From positions 372,001 through 436,000 of the forward strand of contig CANTFK010000863.1 in assembly GCA_947646735.1 (NCBI GenBank): 64,000 nucleotides of DNA, given 5' to 3'. The notes under the pieces are model-generated. The model was not told where the DNA came from, searched no databases, and worked only from the letters and a program-made list of their open reading frames with translations. Positions 41,062 through 53,307 of this stretch are shown piece after piece. Every line of letters begins with the position of its first letter. The first letter of the stretch is position 1. The DNA is from Peronospora farinosa. Lineage: Eukaryota > Oomycota > Peronosporomycetes > Peronosporales > Peronosporaceae. Made by a program: the position numbers and the translations under genes.

Positions 41062-41930
41062 TGTTGGCGATGGTGTTTCCAACCCGAAGTGGTGAGGTCG
41101 AGCGAGCTCACGGCCTCGGCCTGTCGTGAACTCGCGGCTACAGGAGTAGCCGAAACATCGGAGTGATGGGTAGCAGGCGTATATTGCGTTCGTTGAGACT
41201 TCAACTTTCTTCGGGCCTTCAGCTTAGCGTAATCGTAACGCATTTTCCGTTCGAGACGAACATCTGCCACGTCGGCACTTGCCCGTAGAGCCAGTGCTTG
41301 AACGTCGCGCATAATGCGCCCAGCGGCTAAAAGCCGCATCTTCTTTCTCTTCGGTTACTCCCGCGAATAGAAGGATGGGAACACCCTTTATGATAGGAAT
41401 TGGTGCACCGCGCACTTGCCTAGTGAGGCGTGCCAAGTATTGGCTTTGCGTAGTGATATGGGGTTCCAGATAGCGTTGTCAAAGAGCCGATCGCGTAGCG
41501 ATATCCTCGGGTGAAATGGCCTCAAGCCCAATGGCCCAGCCAGAAAGGGAATTTCCAGATGCTTCCTTAAAGGCGTTCTTCCACTGTAGGTGGCTTGAAC
41601 CTGGCCCTGAAGCCTAGCCATATTCTTCGTCCGGCGCTTGGCGCCTTCCTCTTTATCAATGGTCTGCTGCTGTTTTTTGTCGAGTGGGTCAGTAACCGTC
41701 GCCGTTGACGATACGTCAGGCGGGTCAAGTAACGCTGTTAGCGCATCTGCAGCACCATGTTCAGGGAACGGATTCGGTGCATGACTACTGTCATCTTCAC
41801 CCGTAAGTGTGGTCAAGGGGGACCCATCGGGTCCCACAAAGACGGTGTCACTTTCGTAATCAACCGCTTCGTCAAGGTCGCCTTCAATGAGGTCCCGTAG
41901 AGTCTGTGACTCATTGCCAGGAGACGTCAT
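41062..41930 (-). pseudogene. Antisense reading frame between pol and 3' LTR, Gy-D left copy
   Basis: Starting at ATG 41930-41928 on the minus strand, 180 codons run open to 41388. An acidic N-terminal half (EGDLDEAVDYESDTVFVG, TGEDDSSHAPNPFPEH) is followed by a basic stretch (EEGAKRRTKNMARLQGQ). Overlapping frames continue it: 41224-41436 (RGAPIPIIKGVPILLFAG) and 40794-41339 (basic, KMRYDYAKLKARRKLKSQR). This is as if one longer gene had suffered two frameshifts. It is convergent with pol and its distal part overlaps the chromodomain in antisense. Antisense genes at this position are known in some plant Ty3/Gypsy elements. No family recognised. Confidence 0.45.
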
Positions 41931-42023
41931 GTTAGGTGCCGTGAGCAAACCGTAAGGTTTAAACGTTTACTAAAGCACTACCTCAAAGAGGAAAGATGTT
42001 GAATGAAATTCTATGGGAACGTC

Positions 42024-42040
42024 GGTCTGGTGGGGGAGAG
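42024..42040 (+). other. Gy-D polypurine tract
   Basis: GTCTGGTGGGGGAGAG directly before the TG of the 3' LTR; a purine-rich tract in the expected place. Confidence 0.75.
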
Positions 42041-42644
42041 TGTAACGGGGTTACACGACGGTTGTAACATCATTCCGAAATTTTACGGTTAAAGTTTCCC
42101 TTTTTTTTGCATATAATGCATTTTGATACTTCTCTTTAGAGAGGTATTAAGTATGAGCGTTAAGATACGGTTTTCGGTAATACCGTATCTTATCGATTAG
42201 GATTCGATAATCGATAACGCTATACGAAGTACATCATACACAGATGTTTAGACGATACGTCGTCCAATAGAAACGTCTGCATATAATAACTACTATTATA
42301 GTAATTAATCTAGTGTAGGATACTTAGAGTAGGACTATTTATACAATCTTAATGCATAAGTAAAATCAGTTCTCATTTTGAGTTAAAGATCTCAAGTCGT
42401 TCTGACTTGTTCTCTTGTGCACTTCGTGCGTTGGTTCTCTGAATCTCTAAGCTTCTAGCTTGTTCTTGCACTCTGTGCGTTGGTTCTCTGAGCCTTAAGC
42501 TTATAGCTTGCAAACTAAAAGTCTCTCTCCTAGTTCCTTAGAACTAAGTGGCTTTTAGCCGTAAATTTATTTAGCTCTCTAAAACTAAGAGGCTTTCAGC
42601 CTAAAAGTCTTCCTCTGGCTAAAGAGCTGTGCAGATCCGCTACA
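42041..42644 (+). repeat. Gy-D 3' LTR, left copy
   Basis: 604 bp, TGTAACGGGG...GATCCGCTACA, nearly identical to the 5' LTR. It is followed by ACGTC, the complement of the GACGT target copy seen at 53303-53307, and then inverted Gy-C sequence. Confidence 0.92.
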
Positions 42645-45600
42645 ACGTCGTAATAGAAGAAGTTCGGTTACTGCAGCCAAACACAGGCGGCGTATGATTT
42701 TAAGAGGAAACATTAGCAACGGGAGACATAATCGAATGCATCGCGTCCGGAGTAGATATTCCGTTTGACACAAAACTAATAGCATAAGTCGCATCGGCAT
42801 CAACCTTATCTTCATCGTAATCAATCATCAATAGTTTCGGCGCAATGTCATTGGTAGATACTCCTCCACCAAGCGTTGAGGCTAATTGTTCTAAAGATGA
42901 GAGTTAAAAAAATCGCCGGAACGCGAGGATGCCTCGCACTGTTCGCGAAGAAGGACTTCAATCCTGTTGACGCATGTGCAGCATTGTTGATTGCAAACTC
43001 TCCAAGTGGAAGAAACAAACTCCATGACGAGAACAATGTTGCATAACTGCACAAGACATCTTCGAACACTCGGTTCACGCGATCCGCTTGCCCATCCGTC
43101 TTTAAATGGGACGCCGTAGACATAAACAATCGCGTGCATAGTAGCTGAAATAATTCGTCCCAGAAAGCCGAAGAGAAACACGGGAAACAATAGACTCAGG
43201 AAAGCCATGACGTCTAAACATAAGATCAATAAAACTCTTTGCTGTCGTCTCCGCCGTAACGTGGGTGGAGACCGGAGCAAAATGCACCATTTTGCTGAAT
43301 CAATCCACTAGAACCAATACGCCCGTGCGTTTCTGTTCATCCGGTGGAAGTCCGAAGATAAAATCCATGCTGACTGAACGTCAGTCTTCCGTAGCAATCG
43401 GAAACGGACGCAATGGGGCTTGTGAAGACGGCGCGGGCTTCACAGGATGGAAGTTTTCTCAGAAGCGCACACACTTCTAAATGTACTTATACATTCGCTG
43501 TAGCGGTGCTACACAGCTCTTCAGTCAGAGGAAGACCTTAAAGGATGTAGCCTCTTAGTTCTAAAAAACTAAATCGAGTTACGGTTACAATCCACTTAGT
43601 TCTATGTAACTAGTTCAACGACTACGAAGTTTACCCGTCCTAGAGACTTCTTCAGTCTACGAGCTTACACTCACAAGCTTAGTAAGCTTACGGGTCACAG
43701 AACCGTACGTACGAGGTGCACTAGAAAACAAGTCTTGTAAAGACCTTGCTTCTAAAATTCAACATGCGAACTGATTTTTTTATGCACTAAGATATTTAGG
43801 AATAACCCTATCCTAAGTGCCATACACTAAATTAACTGCTATAATAGTAACAATAATATGCAGACTTTTCTATTACACGACGTGTCGTCCAAACATCTCT
43901 GTGTAATGTACTTAGTACACTCCATACCGATCTTCGAATCCTAATCGATATGATACGGTATTACCGAATACCGTATCATAACGCTTATACTTAATACCTC
44001 CTTAAAGAGAAGTATCAAGAATACATATGCAATATTCGTAATATTACATCCACAACATGATTATGAATATAACTATCTCAGCATCATGTAACGCCGTTAA
44101 ATTCGCGGTCATAAAACACACGAGAAATAGCCATAAACGTCTTTTTCGCGACTCAGGTGACCACCAGCCGAACTGTCGTGAAATTCGTGAGCCAATAGGA
44201 CTCGAAAACCGTCATCAGCAGGGATGACGAAACGCGGTGAACCAAAGACGTCCATCGTGTACGTCAGCAACAGACCGTCAAGAGCGTAACGCTTGATGTC
44301 ATTGCGTGTTGGTTTCGTCAACTTCGCGAGTGAACCCTCACTGGGGTGATACGATAGTTAATGATTCCCGCATAGAAGGAATCATTAGCGTAAAATTCAG
44401 ATCTGAGTTCGAATCGGCAGCACAGGTGTTGAGATCGTAGAATTGAGTCCTAGCTCAATACAACACGCTCAGATGTCGACGTCGTCATCAACATTCTCTG
44501 TTTGATGACACATGTCCCGCCGAGGATCGTAATCAGGACGACGAGAAAGCGCGTCAGCGAGAATGATGTTCTTGTAAGTCTTGTAATGTACCACAAAATT
44601 ATACTCGGCAACAAATGACAACCACCGTGCCATACGCTGAGACAAGTGAGGACTCTTGACGTCGGTACGCAATGAGGCGTGATCTGTATAGATTAAACAC
44701 ATCTTCTTCCGAGCAAATATACTCTGAGCTTGATTAGCGCGTAACTCATAGCCAAAATCTCCTTGTCGTGTACCGGATATTTTTTCTTTGCGGGTTTCAT
44801 CTGTCGTGATTGAAAACTCACGACGCGCTCTAGACCCTCGTCATAAAATTGCATGAGGTCACATTCTAAAGCGAAATTTCTCGCGTCACGTGCGACATGG
44901 AATGGCTTGGAGTCGTCAGGTAACATCAGCAGTGGCGCCTCGGACAAGTCCTTTCCACGGAGTCGAAGGCAGATTGATGTTCTGCGTTTCTAAAGCAAAG
45001 TCAATAATGGATGGATTAACTCAGCATAATTCTTCGTATTCTTATGCAAGTAATTCGCCAGACCGATCCACTGGCGTAATTCAGCTTCGGTCCTGGGCGT
45101 TGGCTAGGAACAGACCGATGAGATCTTCTCAGGATCAGTGCGGACATCTTTCTTGCTGACGTAGCATCCGAGTACTGGGATCTCGGGGGCACAGAAGACA
45201 CATTTCTCAAATTTGCATACAATTTATTCTCGCGCATAACTTGAAACACCTACTTCAAGTGTCGAAGGTGTACCTCCGTAGCGCTGAGATTTTGCTCAGC
45301 GCAGCTGTGAACAAAAATGTCATCAAAGTAGCTCGGTGCAAAATCGCGAAGTGGGACGAAGTACTTGTGTCACCATTTGATTGAACGTACCTGTAGCGTT
45401 CTTAAGACCTTTTGGCATGACTAAACACTCCCAAAGCATTCCGCTTGGGGTGATGACCACAGTGAGCAGAATGTCACTGTCTCTCATGAGGATCTTTCAT
45501 AACTATGGCGCTGTAAATCTCGCTCCCGGACATGGTATTTAATACCATGTCTTTTCGAGGAATAGGCGTTTGATCCGGGATCGTGGCGTCATTCAGCTTT

Positions 45601-47294
45601 TTTAAAGCGTGCACAATGCACCAACCGCGGATAGCTTTCTTCACACAGAAAGTCGGGCTCGAATGAGACGAGATACTCTCGCAGACATGACCAGCCTTAC
45701 GGCGACCCTCCAAAAGTTCATCAGTAGCGATGGCTTGATCACGAGGTAACGTCCACTTCTGCATCACGCAATACTTCGATCCTGGCACGAGATCTATCTC
45801 TTTCCGCACTCCACGATCCGCTGGAAGCTCAGCGGGAAATTTCTCCGGAAAGATGTCGGCGTACTCACGGGCGAAATCGTAGACAGGGTTGCCCGAAGCA
45901 CGAAGAGCATGCCGCGAAGCGTTCTTCGCGCGCTGATTTAGGCTAGGCGCTCTTTGGGAAAGCCTCAAGAACTTCTTCACTGGCTGCTCGGCGGTTGAAA
46001 CGACGCACACTTGCTCGATGTCGTCTGCCTTGAGGTCATGAAGAAAAATATTCCATGAAAGGTCTGACAGAGATGTGATCTCTGCAGCAGTGCACGGGAG
46101 GGCTCGCTACCTCAATGTAGCGGCCACGATGTGGAGACCCCTTTACATATTCAAGCGCACATACAGATTCCGTCACTACGGAATAATCTGCATCAGCATT
46201 TTGACGTGAATGTCGTCGTCTCGGTGATCGGCGTGCTCCTTTCTTGCGTTTTTTCTTGCGTCTTGAGCCCCTTGGAGGCGGGAGCTTGTCTTCAACCGCC
46301 TCGACATTTTGGCGTGAATGTGTTCGTCTCGGTGATCGGCGTCCTCCTTTCTTGCGTTTTCTCTTGCGTCCCGAGCCCCTTAGAGGAGGGAGCTCGTTCT
46401 CGTCCGCCTCGGGTACACTCGGAAGCTTCTGCTTGACCGACTCGGTATTGATCGGGAGCCTCTGCTCAGCCGATGTGTTTGTACGAGGGAGCCCCTGTTC
46501 TATCGCCTCAATATGAATCGGAACCCCTGTTCGACCGGAGTCTGTGTATGCAGGGACCCCTGCTCGACCAATGTATCTGTATGCGAGAACCGCTGTTCGG
46601 TCGCCTCGTTCTGTGGCCTCATCAGTGTAACGGAACATACTGCACACAGAGGGCCATCGCTCTCTAGGTGCTAACTACTAGTCGTGGCGAGTTCGTTCAC
46701 GATCCTGATGTGAGGCCAATCGGATGACGCGACCAACAAACGAGTGAACACTTCACTGACGTCATATCCGCTTCGTCGTTTAACAGACCGAGATATCCAA
46801 TCTATCTTCGGCTGATACCATGACAGCCACGGTATTCCAAGTATGCAATCAAATGCATAATTCATCACGTACACCAAGAATTCATCATTGCTCTGGAGCC
46901 GTCGATGATGTACGCTAAAACCACTGTTTTACGTGGAACACGTTTTGGTTGTCCATCGGCAAGTTTGACAACGATGTCACCTGGACCTTCTCAAACCGTG
47001 ATAGTGGACGGGAGAAGGGACAAACAGGATGCACGAAAGAAGTTGTTAAAAGAGCCATAATCCAACGAGGCTCGGAGTGGTCGCTTCACTCCAGCAACGA
47101 TAAGAATGATAATAATCAGTCTCGACTCATCGCGCATGGTGGTGGCATTGCAGTGGGTGTGAATCACTTTGGGGATAGGAGCCCAAGCTTGCCACTGAGT
47201 ACTCGGGGCTCCATTCCTGCCAGTAGGACGCCCGCGCCTACTAAAACCGCTCTTTTTTGATGGGATTACCGGCGACACAGTATCTCCTCGTGAG
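42645..47294 (-). mobile_element. Gy-C copy 2, partial, inverted
   Basis: Minus-strand Gy-C from the gag knuckle (47294) to the integrase C-terminal part (42645), where Gy-D starts. Contents: recoding hairpin 47220-47258, protease with DYG active site 46671-47219, linker 46036-46647, RT 44992-46010, RNase H 44466-44992, integrase parts 44102-44465 and 42645-43498. All carry the same lesions as copy 3, including the RT deletion near 45497 absent from copy 1. Confidence 0.88.
43499..44101 (-). repeat. Solo Gy-D-type LTR in Gy-C integrase, copy 2
   Basis: 603 bp with the GCGAA target duplication (TTCGC on plus at 43494-43498 and 44102-44106). Same insertion as in copies 1 and 3. Confidence 0.92.
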
Positions 47295-47426
47295 ACAACT
47301 ATGTTCATGATCACCGGCACTAAAAGGACGCACAATGGCCTGTCTTGCTGCATCGAAATTACTTCATTGTGTTATAATTGAGAATGTAGCGGCCTAAGTT
47401 TTTTTACAAGACCGAGAGAGATCTGG
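47295..47426. other. Junction sequence at the centre of inverted repeat 2
   Basis: 132 bp between the end of Gy-C copy 2 and the copy 3 LTR; no gene or repeat recognised. The last bases before the LTR (GAGAGATCTGG then TG) are purine-rich and could be a degraded polypurine tract. Confidence 0.4.
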
Positions 47427-47699
47427 TGTGATGTGGCGACCTATTACATACGTAGGCATAGGGTAGTAATCGATCATCGGATACTGCGCGTCATTTTATT
47501 ATTGGTTTTTTAGTGGGGTTCAGGCCCAATAATAAATTAACTTAATATATGTAGTTCCCATAAGCTAGGGAACATATTTGCACTTTTGCGAACGAAAACA
47601 ATACAAAAATAAAACTGAGTTATATTTACAAATTAATAAAGAGCGCTTTCTTAACGCCCTTTTTAGTGTGAGAAGGTAGCGGTCTCAAATCCCGTTACA
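47427..47699 (+). repeat. Gy-C 5' LTR, copy 3
   Basis: 273 bp, TGTGATGTGGCGACC...AATCCCGTTACA. It is followed by a PBS-like CCGTTAGCACTTCGAAGTC that keeps the GCACTT..AGTC core of the other families. It lies in the central, non-palindromic part of inverted repeat 2. Confidence 0.85.
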
Positions 47700-48693
47700 C
47701 CGTTAGCACTTCGAAGTCATTTCCATGATTAGTTTTAAAACAAACATGGACGAGTCTTCGGTGGCTTCAGCGGGGTCGCTGAAGCATTTAGAATTTTTAC
47801 ATCTCACCTCGATAAAGTGGCAGTCACTACGACACTTCGCGGCGGTGTCTGGTGAAATTATCGTGATTTTGTCGCTGCAGAGCACAGCAACACCAGATGA
47901 TCAGCGTGACGCCATTTTAAGGCTACATAGTGCGCGAGCTCGCCGAAGCGTAATGGCGAGTATTGACTCCCTCGCGCACTTCGCACCATGACACTATTAA
48001 GATGGAGACGTCAACGTACTCCGGTGTTGGTCCTATTTGTCACCTCCTTAATCGCTGGTTTCGTGAGGTGGATATTGCGATAGCGTCAAGATTAATTGAT
48101 GCTCCGACGGCCAAGGTTAATTTTCTTCTGTCTCGGATTGTTGGCAAAGACAAGGAATGGGCTCTTGGGAAGCTTGTCGTAGATGAGTCGGCGTTACCTA
48201 CGCTGGACGATATCCAGCGTGACTTACGATTGGCATTTAAGCCTCCCCAAATAAATCTCCCTTGCGTGCAGACTTCTTCTCACTCAGACAGGGTACGATG
48301 CCGATGCGTGACTGCGTGCAGAAGTCACTACGTCTTGCTTCGCGCAATACCACGCATCGAATTGACATGGCCTCACTAGTTCATGTCCTCGTCATCGGAA
48401 TGCAGGAGAGCATGGCGCGTTGTCGACTCGCACGTTCTGAGCCGAGGTCCTCAAGGAGGCATTTCCCGCTCGCTTCGAGAAAATTACACTATCGCGTCGA
48501 CGTACTTGCACGCAGTGTCACAACAATCCCGGACGTCTGGTCCAGAGCCAATGAAGCTCGACGCAATCATCGAGCCTTCTCGTGGTCGCGGCAAATAACT
48601 AGGCCTGCGATATTTCAATAATAACACGATCAAGTGTCTAAGCTGTGGCAAGAACGGCTCACGAGGAGATACTGTGTCGCCGGCAATCCCATC
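47700..48693 (+). pseudogene. Gy-C gag, copy 3, broken
   Basis: N-terminal frame 47725-47991 (SSVASAGSLKHLEFLHL, cf. Gy-[12 protein letters not shown]), capsid frame 47963-48379 ([28 protein letters not shown]), then a further frame 48262-48621. The knuckle near 48640 reads CLSCGKNGS, having lost its His and last Cys. Related to Gy-A Gag; at least two frameshifts. Confidence 0.83.
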
Positions 48694-48732
48694 AAAAAAG
48701 AGCGGTTTTAGTAGGCGCGGGCGTCCTACTGG
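48694..48732 (+). promoter_or_regulatory. Gag-pol recoding signal, Gy-C copy 3, one base shorter
   Basis: AAAAAAG (48694-48700), 7-nt spacer, arm TTAGTAGG (48708-48715), 9-nt loop, arm CCTACTGG (48725-48732). Six Watson-Crick pairs are extended by two U-G pairs. Compared with Gy-A and Gy-D, one base is missing in the spacer and one in the loop. Equivalent sites are 47220-47258 (minus) and about 15444-15482, the latter with AAAAACG. Confidence 0.6.
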
Positions 48733-49281
48733 CAGGAATGGAGCCCCGAGTACTCAGTGGCAAGCTTGGGCTCCTATCCCCAAAGTGATTCACACCCACT
48801 GCAATGCCACCACCATGCGCGATGAGTCGAGACTGATTATTATCATTCTTATCGTTGCTGGAGTGAAGCGACCACTCCGAGCCTCGTTGGATTATGGCTC
48901 TTTTAACAACTTCTTTCGTGCATCCTGTTTGTCCCTTCTCCCGTCCACTATCACGGTTTGAGAAGGTCCAGGTGACATCGTTGTCAAACTTGCCGATGGA
49001 CAACCAAAACGTGTTCCACGTAAAACAGTGGTTTTAGCGTACATCATCGACGGCTCCAGAGCAATGATGAATTCTTGGTGTACGTGATGAATTATGCATT
49101 TGATTGCATACTTGGAATACCGTGGCTGTCACGGTATCAGCCGAAGATAGATTGGATATCTCGGTCTGTTAAACGACGAAGCGGATATGACGTCAGTGAA
49201 GTGTTCACTCGTTTGTTGGTCGCGTCATCCGATTGGCCTCACATCAGGATCGTGAACGAACTCGCCACGACTAGTAGTTAG
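48733..49281 (+). pseudogene. Gy-C protease, copy 3, DYG active site
   Basis: LDYGSFNNFFRASC replaces the DSG active site; a TGA follows at 48959. The second motif, AFDCILGIPWLSRYQPKIDW, is in 49075-49281. Same lesions as in copy 1. Confidence 0.85.
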
Positions 49282-49304
49282 CACCTAGAGAGCGATGGCC
49301 CTCT

Positions 49305-49916
49305 GTGTGCAGTATGTTCCGTTACACTGATGAGGCCACAGAACGAGGCGACCGAACAGCGGTTCTCGCATACAGATACATTGGTCGAGCAGGGGTCCCT
49401 GCATACACAGACTCCGGTCGAACAGGGGTTCCGATTCATATTGAGGCGATAGAACAGGGGCTCCCTCGTACAAACACATCGGCTGAGCAGAGGCTCCCGA
49501 TCAATACCGAGTCGGTCAAGCAGAAGCTTCCGAGTGTACCCGAGGCGGACGAGAACGAGCTCCCTCCTCTAAGGGGCTCGGGACGCAAGAGAAAACGCAA
49601 GAAAGGAGGACGCCGATCACCGAGACGAACACATTCACGCCAAAATGTCGAGGCGGTTGAAGACAAGCTCCCGCCTCCAAGGGGCTCAAGACGCAAGAAA
49701 AAACGCAAGAAAGGAGCACGCCGATCACCGAGACGACGACATTCACGTCAAAATGCTGATGCAGATTATTCCGTAGTGACGGAATCTGTATTTGCGCTTG
49801 AATATGTAAAGGGGTCTCCACATCGTGGCCGCTACATTGAGGTAGCGAGCCCTCCCGTGCACTGCTGCAGAGATCACATCTCTGTCAGACCTTTCATGGA
49901 ATATTTTTCTTCATGA
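49305..49916 (+). pseudogene. Gy-C linker with EQGLP and basic repeats, copy 3
   Basis: 203 open codons, same layout as copy 1: EQGLP-type motifs, then the 36-codon basic duplication (RKRKRKKGGRRSPRR / RKKKRKKGARRSPRR). It stays open in all three dead copies, mostly because the repeats lack stop-prone codons. Confidence 0.72.
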
Positions 49917-49941
49917 CCTCAAGGCAGACGACATCGAGCAA

Positions 49942-50960
49942 GTGTGCGTCGTTTCAACCGCCGAGCAGCCAGTGAAGAAGTTCTTGAGGCTTTCCCAAAG
50001 AGCGCCTAGCCTAAATCAGCGCGCGAAGAACGCTTCGCGGCATGCTCTTCGTGCTTCGGGCAACCCTGTCTACGATTTCGCCCGTGAGTACGCCGACATC
50101 TTTCCGGAGAAATTTCCCGCTGAGCTTCCAGCGGATCGTGGAGTGCGGCAAGAGATAGATCTCGTGCCAGGATCGAAGTATTGCGTGATGCAGAAGTGGA
50201 CGTTACCTCGTGATCAAGCCATCGCTACTGATGAACTTTTGGAGGGTCGCCGTAAGGCTGGTCATGTCTGCGAGAGTATCTCGTCTCATTCGAGCCCGAC
50301 TTTCTGTGTGAAGAAAGCTATCCGCGGTTGGTGCATTGTGCACGCTTTAAAAAAGCTGAATGACGCCACGATCCCGGATCAAACGCCTATTCCTCGAAAA
50401 GGCATGGTATTAAATACCATGTCCGGGAGCGAGATTTACAGCGCCATAGTTATGAAAGATCCTCATGAGAGACAGTGACATTCTGCTCACTGTGGTCATC
50501 ACCCCAAGCGGAATGCTTTGGGAGTGTTTAGTCATGCCAAAAGGTCTTAAGAACGCTACAGGTACGTTCAATCAAATGGTGACACAAGTACTTCGTCCCA
50601 CTTCGCGATTTTGCACCGAGCTACTTTGATGACATTTTTGTTCACAGCTGCGCTGAGCAAAATCTCAGCGCTACGGAGGTACACCTTCGACACTTGAAGT
50701 AGGTGTTTCAAGTTATGCGCGAGAATAAATTGTATGCAAATTTGAGAAATGTGTCTTCTGTGCCCCCGAGATCCCAGTACTCGGATGCTACGTCAGCAAG
50801 AAAGATGTCCGCACTGATCCTGAGAAGATCTCATCGGTCTGTTCCTAGCCAACGCCCAGGACCGAAGCTGAATTACGCCAGTGGATCGGTCTGGCGAATT
50901 ACTTGCATAAGAATACGAAGAATTATGCTGAGTTAATCCATCCATTATTGACTTTGCTTT
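49942..50960 (+). pseudogene. Gy-C reverse transcriptase, copy 3
   Basis: RT N-terminal part in 49942-50478, with a deletion near 50455 (MKDPHERQ instead of copy 1's MTDDFYQILM). SYFDDIFVHSC lies near 50620 in another frame. Broken as in copies 1 and 2. Confidence 0.83.
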
Positions 50961-51850
50961 AGAAACGCAGAACATCAATCTGCCTTCGACTCCGTGGAAA
51001 GGACTTGTCCGAGGCGCCACTGCTGATGTTACCTGACGACTCCAAGCCATTCCATGTCGCACGTGACGCGAGAAATTTCGCTTTAGAATGTGACCTCATG
51101 CAATTTTATGACGAGGGTCTAGAGCGCGTCGTGAGTTTTCAATCACGACAGATGAAACCCGCAAAGAAAAAATATCCGGTACACGACAAGGAGATTTTGG
51201 CTATGAGTTACGCGCTAATCAAGCTCAGAGTATATTTGCTCGGAAGAAGATGTGTTTAATCTATACAGATCACGCCTCATTGCGTACCGACGTCAAGAGT
51301 CCTCACTTGTCTCAGCGTATGGCACGGTGGTTGTCATTTGTTGCCGAGTATAATTTTGTGGTACATTACAAGACTTGCAAGAACATCATTCTCGCTGACG
51401 CGCTTTCTCGTCGTCCTGATTACGATCCTCGGCGGGACATGTGTCATCAAACAGAGAATGTTGATGACGACGTCGACATCTGAGCGTGTTGTATTGAGCT
51501 AGGACTCAATTCTACGATCTCAACACCTGTGCTGCCGATTCGAACTCAGATCTGAATTTTACGCTAATGATTCCTTCTATGCGGGAATCATTAACTATCG
51601 TATCACCCCAGTGAGGGTTCACTCGCGAAGTTGACGAAACCAACACGCAATGACATCAAGCGTTACGCTCTTGACGGTCCGTTGCTGACGTACACGATGG
51701 ACGTCTTTGGTTCACCGCGTTTCGTCATCCCTGCTGATGACGGTTTTCGAGTCCTATTGGCTCACGAATTTCACGACAGTTCGGCTGGTGGTCACCTGAG
51801 TCGCGAAAAAGACGTTTATGGCTATTTCTCGTGTGTTTTATGACCGCGAA
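50961..51850 (+). pseudogene. Gy-C RNase H and integrase zinc-binding part, copy 3
   Basis: RNase H frames 51005-51259 and 51250-51483 (YTDHASLRTDVKSPHLSQRMARWLSF), then 51631-51843 with SSAGGHLSREKDVYGY. The frame here is better preserved than in copy 1, which has an extra TGA. Confidence 0.8.
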
Positions 51851-52453
51851 TTTAACGGCGTTACATGATGCTGAGATAGTTATATTCATAATCATGTTGT
51901 GGATGTAATATTACGAATATTGCATATGTATTCTTGATACTTCTCTTTAAGGAGGTATTAAGTATAAGCGTTATGATACGGTATTCGGTAATACCGTATC
52001 ATATCGATTAGGATTCGAAGATCGGTATGGAGTGTACTAAGTACATTACACACAGATGTTTGGACGACACGTCGTGTAATAGAAAAGTCTGCATATTATT
52101 GTTACTATTATAGCAGTTAATTTAGTGTATGGCACTTAGGATAGGGTTATTCCTAAATATCTTAGTGCATAAAAAAATCAGTTCGCATGTTGAATTTTAG
52201 AAGCAAGGTCTTTACAAGACTTGTTTTCTAGTGCACCTCGTACGTACGGTTCTGTGACCCGTAAGCTTACTAAGCTTGTGAGTGTAAGCTCGTAGACTGA
52301 AGAAGTCTCTAGGACGGGTAAACTTCGTAGTCGTTGAACTAGTTACATAGAACTAAGTGGATTGTAACCGTAACTCGATTTAGTTTTTTAGAACTAAGAG
52401 GCTACATCCTTTAAGGTCTTCCTCTGACTGAAGAGCTGTGTAGCACCGCTACA
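51851..52453 (+). repeat. Solo Gy-D-type LTR in Gy-C integrase, copy 3
   Basis: 603 bp flanked by GCGAA at 51846-51850 and 52454-52458. Same site and same 13-bp hairpin as in copies 1 and 2. Confidence 0.92.
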
Positions 52454-53302
52454 GCGAATGTATAAGTACATTTAGAAGTGTGTGCGCTTCTGAGAAAACT
52501 TCCATCCTGTGAAGCCCGCGCCGTCTTCACAAGCCCCATTGCGTCCGTTTCCGATTGCTACGGAAGACTGACGTTCAGTCAGCATGGATTTTATCTTCGG
52601 ACTTCCACCGGATGAACAGAAACGCACGGGCGTATTGGTTCTAGTGGATTGATTCAGCAAAATGGTGCATTTTGCTCCGGTCTCCACCCACGTTACGGCG
52701 GAGACGACAGCAAAGAGTTTTATTGATCTTATGTTTAGACGTCATGGCTTTCCTGAGTCTATTGTTTCCCGTGTTTCTCTTCGGCTTTCTGGGACGAATT
52801 ATTTCAGCTACTATGCACGCGATTGTTTATGTCTACGGCGTCCCATTTAAAGACGGATGGGCAAGCGGATCGCGTGAACCGAGTGTTCGAAGATGTCTTG
52901 TGCAGTTATGCAACATTGTTCTCGTCATGGAGTTTGTTTCTTCCACTTGGAGAGTTTGCAATCAACAATGCTGCACATGCGTCAACAGGATTGAAGTCCT
53001 TCTTCGCGAACAGTGCGAGGCATCCTCGCGTTCCGGCGATTTTTTTAACTCTCATCTTTAGAACAATTAGCCTCAACGCTTGGTGGAGGAGTATCTACCA
53101 ATGACATTGCGCCGAAACTATTGATGATTGATTACGATGAAGATAAGGTTGATGCCGATGCGACTTATGCTATTAGTTTTGTGTCAAATGGAATATCTAC
53201 TCCGGACGCGATGCATTCGATTATGTCTCCCGTTGCTAATGTTTCCTCTTAAAATCATACGCCGCCTGTGTTTGGCTGCAGTAACCGAACTTCTTCTATT
53301 AC
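52454..53302 (+). pseudogene. Gy-C integrase core, copy 3
   Basis: MVHFAPVSTHVTAETTAKS (52662 frame), SRVSLRL in place of SDRDPRF, then STASHLKTDGQADRVNRVFEDV (52823-53104). Catalytic residues are lost as in copy 1. Cut at 53308 by Gy-D. Confidence 0.8.
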
Positions 53303-53307
53303 GACGT

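Larger units (their letters stand above)
34999..42644 (+). mobile_element. Gy-D, left copy, decayed chromodomain Ty3/Gypsy element
   Basis: Complete in outline: 5' LTR 34999-35606, gag, recoding hairpin, protease, repeat linker, RT, RNase H, integrase, chromodomain, antisense frame, polypurine tract, 3' LTR 42041-42644. Reading frames are interrupted by several frameshifts and stops. LTRs are nearly identical, differing by a 5-bp indel near the 3' end, a 1-bp indel in a T run and a few substitutions. Confidence 0.92.
34999..47294 (+). repeat. Large inverted repeat 2, left arm
   Basis: About 12.3 kb, recurring in reverse complement at 48658-60954; paired coordinates sum to 95951-95953, so only tiny indels differ. 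It holds Gy-D and Gy-C copy 2. The outer edge is exactly the first base of the Gy-D LTR. The inner edge is inside the Gy-C gag knuckle. Scattered substitutions separate the arms (for example Asn/Ile in the RNase H frame, Tyr/Cys in the integrase tail). Confidence 0.93.
47427..53307 (+). mobile_element. Gy-C copy 3, proximal part
   Basis: The most complete Gy-C 5' half: LTR, gag, recoding hairpin, protease, linker, RT, RNase H and integrase with a solo LTR, up to the Gy-D insertion at 53308. The distal part resumes at 60955. Directly oriented relative to copy 1 and inverted relative to copy 2. Confidence 0.9.
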
